A stretch of 64,000 nt of DNA from Mytilus galloprovincialis (Eukaryota > Mollusca > Bivalvia > Mytilida > Mytilidae): NCBI RefSeq assembly GCF_965363235.1, contig NC_134846.1:74498724-74562723 (forward strand), read 5' to 3'. Shown piece after piece: positions 48,301-54,902 of this stretch; positions within the stretch are counted from its first letter, which is position 1; each line of letters starts with the position of its first letter. The translations under genes and the position numbers were made by a program. The notes below the pieces were generated by a model, which saw nothing but the letters and a program-made list of their open reading frames with translations, was not told the DNA's origin and ran no database searches.

Positions 48301-49499
48301 TTGGGCCCCTTATTCCTAAACAGTTGGGATCATCATCCCCAACATCGATCCCAACCTTCCTTTTGTGGTATTGAACCTTCTGAAAAAATTTCATAAAGAT
48401 CTATTTACTTAAACTAAAGTTAATATCCGGGAATCAATGTGTCTTCGGACGACGCAGACAACGACATCATACATGTACGATCCCAAAAAATTTTTAGGGT
48501 CATATAAAAAAAATAATCCCTACCTACATGTACCTACCCTTACTTTTTGTTAGATGTAACTGGAACCACACATACTATTTTATTTGACCTCAGTACTTAT
48601 TTCCAATGGTGGGTTAAATACAATGTATACTGTTGCTGATGGACTGTGTTATTGTTTTTTACCTATAATATTGTGTCTGTTTGTTTTGTTCACACATCGG
48701 TGACAATATAATGGAATTTGATGCGACAAGTGAGAGGTTTAGCTAGCTATAAAACCAGGTTCAATCCACCATTTTCTACATTTGAAAATGCCTGTACCAA
48801 GTCAGGAATATGACAGTTCTTGTCCATTCGTTTTTGATGCGTTTTGTTATTTGATTTTGCCATGTGATTATGGACTTTCCGAATTGATTTTCCTGCGAGT
48901 TCAGTGTTTTTTCAATGATCAAATTGTTTTTATTTCCCAAATAACTATAATTTACCATTTGTAACATCGACTTATATGCTGTGGATTTTTCAGCAATCTA
49001 CTGACCAAGTTAGATTATTTATGGATAATGCCAGGGCATGCAGGTGATGTTCAAAAATTGGATTATAATTTCTACTAGAGAGGTGTACAGATTCGGGTGC
49101 AGTGAAATAATGTATAATTTACTATTTACAAGCATAAATACTTGGAAGAGAAATTTCATTGACAAAAATGCTTATGATTTTAAAAAGTTTGATTTTGAGT
49201 TCATGAACAAATGTATCTTCTTTCAAAGGCATGATAAGTACATAGTGATCGACCCTGTTGTAGATTCTCGATCAACTGTTTTAGCCATGGATTCTAGATA
49301 AATGTGCGCATTACTTGTATACCAGTATTGCAGTCAACAACTACAGGAGATTCCTTATTTACATATTATGGACCTTTCGTGTCCTAAACAAAATATTATT
49401 TCATAAAATGGAAATAACATAAATTTGCTTACGCCCATCAAAATTGTCCATGGCATCAAGTTCATCTGCATATTGCAGATCGAAATCTTCTTCCTCCAT
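18350..49499 (-). CDS. CHTF18: CHTF18 (CTF18), large subunit of the Ctf18-RFC clamp loader, 23 exons
   Basis: Exons in transcript order: 49499-49433, 46650-46378, 45933-45766, 43248-43124, 42681-42598, 42132-42080, 41489-41357, 40544-40371, 39312-39215, 38257-38134, 37595-37480, 36375-36282, 34826-34728, 33871-33744, 32899-32828, 32218-32107, 31160-30990, 30431-30151, 25878-25794, 25053-25007, 22241-22127, 21331-21262, 18453-18350. All introns are GT-AG and phases agree throughout, giving 930 residues (human about 975). The protein is an AAA+ ATPase that, with RFC2-5, DCC1 and CTF8, loads PCNA in the nucleus for leading-strand synthesis, cohesion and checkpoint signalling. Landmarks: N-terminal acidic region ([20 protein letters not shown]); LWVEKYAP before the ATPase; Walker [10 protein letters not shown] (residues 365-373); Walker B LIIDEID (423-429); sensor 1 CICND (467-471); sensor 2 NDIRSC (Arg 529). 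The conserved C-terminus, [15 protein letters not shown], is the part that joins DCC1-CTF8. The ATG has A at -3 and G at +4. No broken residue was seen. Confidence 0.95.
18983..20000 (+). repeat. Hairpin-ended satellite element A3 (160-bp unit) in CHTF18 intron 22
   Basis: About five units of 160-161 bp (repeating 'gtttttgagatacggtgcga') span about 19030-19910. A GC-rich linker (ccggacagacagacagacgg) and a near-perfect palindrome at 19965-19993 (CCCGTCAAAATTTTGACGGG core) follow, then TATAAAAAC. The left end carries TACGCCCGACG, similar to the end hairpin. It lies antisense to the host gene. Open frames through the units on the minus strand are by-products of the repeat. Confidence 0.85.
20147..20380. 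mobile_element. Short MITE with ~40-bp inverted ends (Harbinger-like) in CHTF18 intron 22
   Basis: GGGACGACATCAAAAGATCG at the left is mirrored by GAACTTTTGATGTCGTCCC at the right; similarity continues through 'taggataaaaaacttaa'. TTA flanks both ends (20147-20149, 20378-20380), which fits the 3-bp TWA target of PIF/Harbinger transposases. The inside has two G-rich blocks (gggggtggggggg and ggggggtagggggg). It is non-coding and must be moved by an enzyme from elsewhere. Confidence 0.7.
20631..20680. repeat. Five tandem 10-bp units (AATTAACATC)
   Basis: Five consecutive decamers, AATTAACATC twice, AGTTTACATC, ATTTAACATC and AATTAACATC, stand in perfect register in CHTF18 intron 22. One helical turn per unit. 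No known function; it may be chance slippage. Confidence 0.8.
22543..23280 (+). repeat. Hairpin-ended element A4 (CTAGAGGC family) in CHTF18 intron 20
   Basis: It starts with the perfect palindrome AGGCTCTTAAGAGCCT (22546-22561) followed by GTGTCGCTCACCTTGGTC. It ends with GACCGACGCCAAGTGACGAG and AGCTAACTTGGCCCTTTGGG. The complete version of these ends is seen inverted in element A8 (57795-58904), and a deleted version in A5 (35392-35645). The interior is diverged sequence with no clear tandem array. It lies antisense to CHTF18. Confidence 0.75.
23706..24942. mobile_element. 1.24-kb non-autonomous element with CCATACCTGCC inverted ends
   Basis: CCATACCTGCCAA at 23706 is matched by its complement TTGGCAGGTATGG ending at 24942, each flanked by CCTT (23702-23705 and 24943-24946), a likely 4-bp target duplication. 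The right part carries 'cacgatcatgatcgtg', a palindrome, and several 'aaatcgtg' phrases. No transposase is visible. It sits in CHTF18 intron 20. I cannot name the superfamily. Confidence 0.65.
26084..26140 (+). repeat. Subterminal 25-bp direct repeats of the piggyBac left end
   Basis: Two copies of a 25-base unit (26084-26108 and 26116-26140), 24 of 25 identical and 32 bp apart, follow the left terminal repeat. Each contains GGAGGGACACAT; the first forms the perfect palindrome GGACACATGTGTCC. No such pair is seen at the right end. They are likely transposase-binding or spacing elements, by analogy with subterminal repeats in other piggyBac elements. Confidence 0.8.
26239..26300 (+). promoter_or_regulatory. 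Cluster of four CRE/ATF-type sites upstream of the transposase
   Basis: Two full TGACGTCA sites (26255-26262, 26293-26300) and two variants, TTACGTCA (26239-26246) and TGACGTAA (26272-26279), lie within 62 bp, ending 25 bp before the transposase ATG. CREB/ATF bZIP proteins bind this motif. The density is far above chance for AT-rich DNA, so a role in transposase transcription is plausible; it is not proven here. Confidence 0.65.
26326..29414 (+). CDS. piggyBac transposase, five exons, apparently intact
   Basis: Exons are 26326-27163, 27472-27793, 28252-28433, 28764-28946 and 29230-29414. All four introns are GT-AG and in phase; the product is 569 residues, normal for piggyBac/PGBD proteins. 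The acidic N-terminus ([19 protein letters not shown]) leads into the DDE domain. Catalytic aspartates are D233 ([10 protein letters not shown]), D314 ([10 protein letters not shown]) and D415 ([11 protein letters not shown]). The D314-D415 distance of 101 equals that recalled for the moth enzyme; D418 of the same motif is also present. The C-terminus is a cysteine-rich finger ([23 protein letters not shown]) of the kind that binds terminal repeats. AATAAA overlaps the stop codon (29410-29415). It should excise and insert DNA at TTAA. The two leading ATGs are adjacent. Four introns within a transposon gene are uncommon. Confidence 0.95.
27886..27988 (+). repeat. Short imperfect tandem repeats in transposase intron 2
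   Basis: About five units of roughly 22-25 bases share the core TCCGTCAACAAATTAACAGG with variation. They occupy the intron between exons 2 and 3. No known role. Confidence 0.7.
29671..29741. promoter_or_regulatory. CRE-like sites near the piggyBac right end
   Basis: TAACGTCA (29671-29678), TGACGTTC (29716-29723) and TGACGTAA (29734-29741) lie between the transposase poly(A) signal and the right terminal repeat. They echo the cluster at the left end. With no downstream gene inside the element, a role in transposition or enhancer function would be speculative. Confidence 0.4.
29936..30035. repeat. Dispersed repeat fragment abutting the piggyBac insertion
   Basis: 'aaattgaaaatggaaatggg' and 'gacaacaacctgaccatag' match the complement of 6560-6640 and the plus strand at 41225-41290. 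The piggyBac target TTAA is immediately to its left. Confidence 0.5.
31300..31510 (+). repeat. 3' tail relic of the Penelope-type family in CHTF18 intron 16
   Basis: It shares 'cacatgtggagca-gatc', 'gagcacctgagagcaacccc' type phrases and 'accatggcgttgtcagttta' with 13855-13925, 40990-41160 and 60410-60575. It is a non-coding tail of an RT element, antisense to the host gene. Confidence 0.6.
32514..32608. repeat. 95-bp foldback in CHTF18 intron 15
   Basis: GTTTCACAATAAAACTTACG at the left is mirrored by CGTAAGTCTTATTGTGAAAC at the right, with a ~40-base loop. It is the size of a tiny MITE or a solo hairpin. No obvious target duplication. Confidence 0.75.
33230..33365 (+). pseudogene. Possible C-terminal relic of a retrotransposon ORF (CHTF18 intron 14)
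   Basis: The plus strand reads [11 protein letters not shown], stop, [12 protein letters not shown], then [12 protein letters not shown]. This resembles the far C-terminus of non-LTR retrotransposon polyproteins, where an 'AxDRxxW' pattern is common. It is short and carries a stop, so chance similarity is possible. Confidence 0.3.
34495..34668. repeat. Minisatellite, six copies of a 29-bp unit, CHTF18 intron 13
   Basis: Six nearly identical 29-bp units (AGCTAACACTGACCATATAG plus GTCATCTCA) end 59 bp from the donor side of exon 13. Only single-base differences are seen between copies, so the array is young or homogenised and probably length-polymorphic. Confidence 0.95.
35392..35645 (+). repeat. 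Deleted hairpin-ended element A5 (CTAGAGGC family), CHTF18 intron 12
   Basis: It starts CTAGAGGCTCTAAAGAGCCT and ends TTTGGGCCATGTGAGCTAAAA, the same ends as A4 and A8, but only 254 bp long, so the centre is missing. It lies antisense to CHTF18. Confidence 0.75.
38501..39090. repeat. Minisatellite, about 16 copies of a 37-bp unit, CHTF18 intron 9
   Basis: The unit GACATGTCCAACTCATCCAA plus 17 bases (CAACTTGAACAAGAGAA) repeats about 16 times. Variants are GATAAG/GAGAAG and CTCATC/TGCATC. Because 37 is not a multiple of three and the unit lacks stops in several frames, long frames open on both strands (99 and 109 residues). These are artefacts of the repeat, not genes. The array sits about 125 bp from exon 9, which encodes the Walker A motif. 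Confidence 0.95.
39441..40086. mobile_element. 642-bp mariner-like MITE in CHTF18 intron 8
   Basis: CTGTAAACCAGGAAATTTT (39443) is matched by AAATTTCCTGGTTTACAG (to 40084), with TA on both sides, the Tc1/mariner target. Similarity continues inwards (CCCGC / GCAAAA). No transposase remains. The inverted end reads through from the intron side of exon 9. Confidence 0.75.
40990..41345 (+). repeat. Two repeat relics in CHTF18 intron 7
   Basis: At 40996-41160 is the Penelope-type 3' tail (cacatgtggagcaggatcc, gtgttgcttggtctt-like phrases). At 41222-41345 is a copy of the 'gagaatggaaatggggagtg' family also at 6475-6640. Both are non-coding and antisense to the host gene. Confidence 0.6.
46745..47795 (+). 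repeat. Hairpin-ended satellite element A6 (191-bp unit), CHTF18 intron 1
   Basis: It starts with the perfect hairpin GGTTCCACGGAACC (46745-46758). A tandem array of about 4.5 units follows; 'cttatgatcataaacaagc' recurs at 47033, 47223, 47414 and 47606, periods 190-192 bp. Then come a CG-rich linker (gacgccgccgacgacaacac) and the hairpin TTCGACTGAAGTCGAA (47766-47781) with ACAAAAAC. Antisense to the host gene. Confidence 0.9.
47860..48513 (+). repeat. Hairpin-ended satellite element A7, CHTF18 intron 1
   Basis: Diverged units repeat 'gtggtacaatttcagagaga', 'ctggaaactagaaaaatg' and 'cctttattcctaaac', as in A2. The linker is 'cttcggacgacgcagacaac', followed by the hairpin GATCCCAAAAAATTTTTAGG-GTC and ATATAAAAAAA. 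The left limit is uncertain. Antisense to CHTF18. Confidence 0.75.
48660..48910 (+). repeat. Dispersed repeat, plus-strand copy in CHTF18 intron 1
   Basis: It shares 'gtgagaggtttagctagcta', 'aaaccaggttcaatccacca' and 'tcaggaatatgacag' with 7250-7525 and, inverted, with 2025-2262. Non-coding. Confidence 0.65.
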
Positions 49500-49583
49500 C
49501 TTTTAACCTAATTCAAATTCAGATCATTCATTGATTACGACATATCTTATTATTTTTCATAACAAAAAAACATTTCTTTATAC

Positions 49584-49592
49584 TTTCCCGCG
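49584..49592 (-). promoter_or_regulatory. E2F-type site in the CHTF18 promoter
   Basis: TTTCCCGCG fits the E2F consensus TTTSSCGC and lies 85 bp upstream of the CHTF18 ATG. E2F drives genes of DNA replication at G1/S, which fits the CTF18 clamp loader. It is a single site in otherwise AT-rich sequence. Confidence 0.55.
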
Positions 49593-52408
49593 TAATTTTC
49601 TATGTTTATTTTAAACATATCTTTACATTTAATATATAGGTTTTTTAAAGCGCATCAAAGATCTACAATTTATTTTAAAAACAAGTCCAGTCCGGACACA
49701 CATGGAACTGATTCCGAATATTTTGCATGGATTTTAAACAGCTTTGCTGCACGAAATTTAACAAATATTTGTACTATAAATTTTAGAAGGATATATTTGT
49801 TCATTTATCTTAGCTGTCATGACTGTAAAATTAAAAAATCAAAATTACCGAACTCCATAGAAAATTCAAAATAAAAAGTCCCTATTTAAATCAAACTTGA
49901 TAAAATCAAAAGCTCAAACACATCAAACAACTGTCATTATCCGGACTTTGTGATGCATTTGCTTATGGGGAAAATGGTTGATTAAACTTGTTTTAGGTGG
50001 CACGGTAGTATTTCCTAGCCCATAAGGGATAATGATAGCCTTTTTAGAATTTTCACCACTTTCTAACACTGCAAAAAATTCTACATTCACAGTTAACTGA
50101 AGTACTTTCATTTTACTATTCAGAAATTAATTTGAATATGTATCATGACCGTTTACTTTTTTTTGCTATTTTTAAAAACCTAAGGCCACTAGTACTTTTT
50201 AGTCTTTTATGGTGCAGTGAATACAAAATTTAAAAAAATTCTCAAAAATTCATTTTCATCTGTATGTAAAATTATTTCATATTTTTCTACACCTGATTCA
50301 TCCCTCAGTTTGGGAAAGTATGTTCAGTTGATACTGTATTTTTTGTCCAATCACACTGTTTAGATACATTAACCTAAGTAGGGTACACAAAAGAGCAACC
50401 TAAATTCTGGAATGCAAATACTACCGTGCCACCTTTATAGCTAACTTGTATGACAGTCGCATCATAAATTCCATAATAGTGTCAACAATGTGCAAACAAA
50501 ACATCTTTAGGCATATTTATGATCATAAGTAAAAATGTCCGGGGCAAAAATTGGGCCGTACAGCAGTCCTCTCAATTACTATATATAAATGATTAACTAT
50601 TATGTCAACAAAGAAAAACAAAAAGGCATGTACTAAAAAACACATAAGAAAACCGAAAGCATGACTAGGAATCGACTAGAATACAAAAAATACCAGCCCA
50701 CAACACAATCATGAATGACAGGATGTATAAGTACCGAGCCACGTCAAAGGGATATTACAAACATAGACTAAACAGTAAATGTAATAATTTATAAAGACAA
50801 ATAAAAGAACACAGTTAAGAAATGCATTGCGTTACAGCAAAACTAAAGCTGTGGCAAAATGATATTAAACTTTGAAGATGCAGAGACATATAATCAAGTC
50901 ATGATCAGTAAATTATTGGAAACTATCATTATGCTTTGACAATAATATCTTGCTGTAAATTAAGATACATTCACACAGGCTTACGCTATCATGGTGTATC
51001 AAATACATATATACCACTGGCCAGGTGTCTCTGGCGTAAACCCCACGCAATGATAAAAATCCTTAAAACAAAATAAGACAACTATTTTTTTAATACAGAA
51101 TGTCACAAGCCATTGTGATTTTCAAGGAACGATCATGGGATCGTGAAAAGGATTTGCAAATAGTAAAAAAGTCCATCTTAAGGTATTTTGCACACAGTAG
51201 CTGTGTGAAATTTCTTAAGAAGACTGTCTTCCAAAACTTTTTTTCCTATAAGGGGTGGTAATATGCACTTTACGCCGCCATACGTGCCTAAATATGTTAC
51301 TGACTCCGAATATTCATGCCATATATAACTGACATAAAAATGCATTATCGACATATTTTAATTACCAAAATGACTTCAGTACCTGGACGAGATAAGATAT
51401 TCATTTGAAATACAGCATAGCATATATACAGCCCTAGCTGGCGGTCAAGCAATAAATTAAACTCGAAATGATTTAGCGCAGAAGAAAGTGTATACATATA
51501 TATATACATATACAAAAGTGGACATTTTAATTAAGTTTAAACATTTTTGTATATTATAAAGAAACGTAAAATGCGATATGGGTTTTACTTATTGTTGAAG
51601 ATCGTACATTTACCAGTTCACAATATGACAGTTTCTTTTCGCTCGTTCCTTGGTTGGAAACGTTTGGGTTTGTAAGTTTTGACGGACTTTTTCGAATTTA
51701 CATTTGATGCACATTTTTGTAAAATTGACTTGTCGGTTTATAAAATATGTCCATGAGATTGCTACCACAAATGGAACATATCTGTGGAATCTGTGGCAAT
51801 TATGACAATGTAATTATTACTGTTAATGAACTTTTTAAATTGTAGTAATCTGATCTTATTGTTTTCAATCATATCAGAGCATTACATATTTAGAACTTGA
51901 TTTAAACTAGTTTTTACGTTTCAAGGTTCAGCAAAACGTGTGTTACCTCTCTTTGCCAACTAATGAGGAAACATAATGTAAGAGGTTATGCCAAAATCAA
52001 AATCCACGAATACAAAAACAACAATAACAAACCACTAAACAGAAAGCAGAATAGTAAGCAAAACAAAATCCACCAAAACTTGGAAGGGTGAGCCGCGTGA
52101 TTCCTGCTCAAACGTGTGTCGCATTCAATAATGTTACAATTGAGGAAAAGAGAACATCATCGGTCGTGATTCGTGGTTATCTAACTGTAACTGAAGTGGC
52201 CAAATTATATTTGCAGACTTCGTCATGATTTTGTAGTCTTTTAGCTATTATGTTGTCCGTTTTCCTCAAATCATGCGTGCTCTTGATTTACTTTACTTTT
52301 GGCGCAACATTTGTTTTTTTAACATCGAAGAAAATTTTGTAGCTTTATTGATCTTCATGGGTAAAAAAAATAATCATACCAGAAACTGTACATAGCTTGG
52401 AAAACAAA
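49593..52408. other. Intergenic, with a foldback element at 49995-50434
   Basis: No gene is visible. AGGTGGCACGGTAGTATTT at 49995 is mirrored by AAATACTACCGTGCCACCT ending at 50434, giving a 440-bp element with ~19-bp inverted ends and T-rich flanks but no clear target duplication. At 50440-50500 is a fragment of the repeat at 2025. The rest is AT-rich single-copy-looking DNA. Confidence 0.6.
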
Positions 52409-52949
52409 GAGGCTTGTTTAGCGGGGGTATCAATATCCCATATCCCATTAAGTTTTTATCCCAATATCCCGTATCCCTATAATGTTTACCCCTAATATCC
52501 CAATAATTATTTTTTACAAATATCCAATATCCCTAAAACTATTTTGAAATATCCCAAAAAATCATTATAAATTTATTCCCAAGCCCATTTTTTTCCTCAT
52601 CATCACAACATGCACAACGTCAACAATTTTGACTCTGGGAAAACAACTGTGTTAAAGGAAATTTAGTGCATACTTCTAGTGTTAAATAAGAATATACAAT
52701 GTATGTGTCCAAAAGAAGAAGTGTTCCATCTTATCTAGAGCCTTGTATAACAATCTCTTTTATGTGATGTTAAACGATAAATTTAGTGTAAGGGGTCTTA
52801 TTTCAGACTTTTTTTTAATTGTTCAAACCGTGATGCATATGACTGTAAATATAATTTTGATAGCATTCTTCTTTCATATTTAAGAAACTTCATCCTACAC
52901 GTTAACCTATGTTGGAAAAAACAGAAGACGCAACCCTGTCTCTTGTCCA

Positions 52950-53416
52950 AGATTGCTCTGACATCCAACGGCTGTTTTGCCAGACAAGCTGAGACTGTGA
53001 GAGCACGTCCATATCAAAAAGTGGATATTTAGCATGCAAGTTCAATAACTCAAAATTTAACACAAGAAAGCTTTCTGCTAATGTACCTACATTACACTTA
53101 ACTGTTGCAATATTTTTACAGCAGGCAAAATTTGCACAGCCCTTGTTTTGCAAAGAAATAACACAACATTTGACTCTGTGATCTTGAACTTTATGAATTA
53201 CATAGATCCCAATATTTTTGTTACTTTTTTTAATTTCCTTCCTCACAACACCAGTAAATAGAAAGAAAATATATTAATTTACATTGATTATTTAGTAATT
53301 ATTCGTTATTAACATAGTTTATACAGCGAAATATCTACTTTTTGATATGGGACGTGCTCTGACGTCCCTCGGCCCAGCTTGTCTGGCAAAACAGCCGTTG
53401 CACATCAGAACAATCT
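52950..53416. repeat. Inverted repeat pair with ~300-bp spacer
   Basis: The arm at 52950-53030 (core GGCTGTTTTGCCAGACAAGC) is repeated inverted at 53329-53416 (core GCTTGTCTGGCAAAACAGCC). Both ends of the arms carry similar 'gagcacgtcc-atatcaaaaa' sequence. Arms are about 85 bases and some 80% alike by eye. Probably a foldback transposon nested in the 52409-54902 element. Confidence 0.75.
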
Positions 53417-53630
53417 GTAAAACGTGGAGACCTCTTAAGATCCTCGCCACGCCACGTAAAAAATAAGAGGTAAAACACTATAAATTTCCTGTAATCATAT
53501 AAAGCATCAAAACAAAGAAAACATTGACAACACTGAATAAGGCTTAACTCATCAGATGGATACATCTAACAAAAATCTATGATTATTTCAAGAAAATTAT
53601 CAATGCATATGAGCATATAATATAAAAAAA

Positions 53631-53745
53631 AGATGTGGTATGATTGCCAATGAGACAACTCTTCACAAGAGACCACGTGACACAGAAATTAACAACTATA
53701 GGTCACCGTACGACCTTCAACAATGAGCAAAGCCCATGGCCTCAT
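53631..53745 (+). repeat. Short dispersed repeat (SINE- or MITE-like), best copy
   Basis: The motif series GATGTGGTATGATTGCCAAT, GAGACAACTCTTCACAAGAG, AACTATAGGTCACCGTACG and CTTCAACAATGAGCAAAGCC is repeated at 55834-55935 and, with decay, at 6264, 14118, 2690-2808 (reverse) and 60105-60145 (reverse). I recognise it as very common in mussel DNA; its class is uncertain because no tRNA-like head or clear terminal repeats are seen. Confidence 0.7.
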
Positions 53746-54239
53746 AGTTAGCTATAAAAAGACCTGAAATGACAAATGTAGAACAATTCAAACGAGAAAA
53801 CTAACGGCCTAATTTATGTATAAAAATAATGAACAAAAACAAATATGTAACACAGCAACAAACGACAACCACTGAATTAAAGACTCCTGACTTTGGACAG
53901 GCACATACATACAGAATGTGGCGAGGCTAAACATGTTAGCGGGATCCCAACCCTCCCCTTAACCTGGGACAGTGGTGCAACATAAGAACGAACTATACAA
54001 ATCAGTTGAAAAAGGCTTAACTCATCAGATGGATACAAATAGAAATACATCTAACAAAAACAGAGAGTGGACGTGACCGAGTACTTGTACATCCCATCAA
54101 CAAAAAGACACCAAGTACAGATCTGAAAGTACTTGCAGTTACTGACAGCTAGTTCAAAGCCAATTACAACTAATAAAAAGTAATGCATCTGAGACTAAAT
54201 TATCAATCATTACACATCCAACATCCAATGGCACGGTAA

Positions 54240-54650
54240 ACAACATCTCCGTAAAAATGAGGATGTGCTATCCCGTTTGAAATAAAAAAAAAAATTACAA
54301 GTAGAACCAAACTTCAAAACCAAATCTAGAATTTAGTAAAGATTTTAAGTGATTTGTGGTAACTAAATCCCTGACTTAATATTATTTACCAGTAATACAT
54401 AGATTTCGTTCATTAAAATCCAAAACGTTACAACAGACACGGGCATAGCGGAGATGTTGTGATATACAAACACTGTAAGATAGTGCCAAAGGAACATCAC
54501 CATCCAAAAAAGGAAAATTAACAATAAGGAACGAAGTATGGAAAGCAAAACAAATACTTTTAAAATTATCAGTACACATGAACATATAAATATCGAAAAT
54601 AGATCAATACTTTTCGCTTGGGTTTGGATGACTTTTAAATAAAACGACCA
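54240..54650 (-). pseudogene. Decayed Penelope-type RT C-terminal fragment, second copy
   Basis: Minus-strand frames give NFPFLDGDVPLALSY, ISQHLRYARVCCNVLDFN and ERNLCITGK, the block following the catalytic motif in this RT family. It matches 7859-8225 in order and orientation. Stops and frameshifts make it non-functional. Confidence 0.6.
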
Positions 54651-54902
54651 TAAACTCAATTAAAATCAACAAAGCACTAAAATGACCTTGATACTAAACT
54701 TTTTGGGGCAATTTTATCAAGTGAGATGTAAATATTTCTGTACTTAACTTTTAAATTCAACTTTTTTTTTTATGTTAAAAATTCAATATCCTTATAAATG
54801 CATCAATATCCCATATCCCATTTACTTTTAAGACAAATATCCCGTATCCCTAAAATTAAAATGGCAAATATCCCGTATCCCAATATACCCTATACAAGCC
54901 TC

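Larger units (their letters stand above)
52409..54902. mobile_element. 2.5-kb composite element with ATATCCC-rich ends
   Basis: The left end GAGGCTTGTTTAG is mirrored at the right by CTATACAAGCCTC, and both ends are flanked by AACAAA (52403-52408, 54903-54908), a possible 6-bp target duplication. Just inside each end, on the same strand, is a block of ATATCCC/GTATCCC units (52425-52560 and 54785-54890). The centre has been invaded by other repeats: an inverted pair at 52950-53416, the short repeat at 53631-53745 and an RT relic at 54240-54650. No transposase of its own is visible. Confidence 0.65.

Noticed and set aside
49038..49301. 87-residue frame in CHTF18 intron 1
   Set aside because: No recognisable domain, on the strand opposite to the host gene, between repeats.
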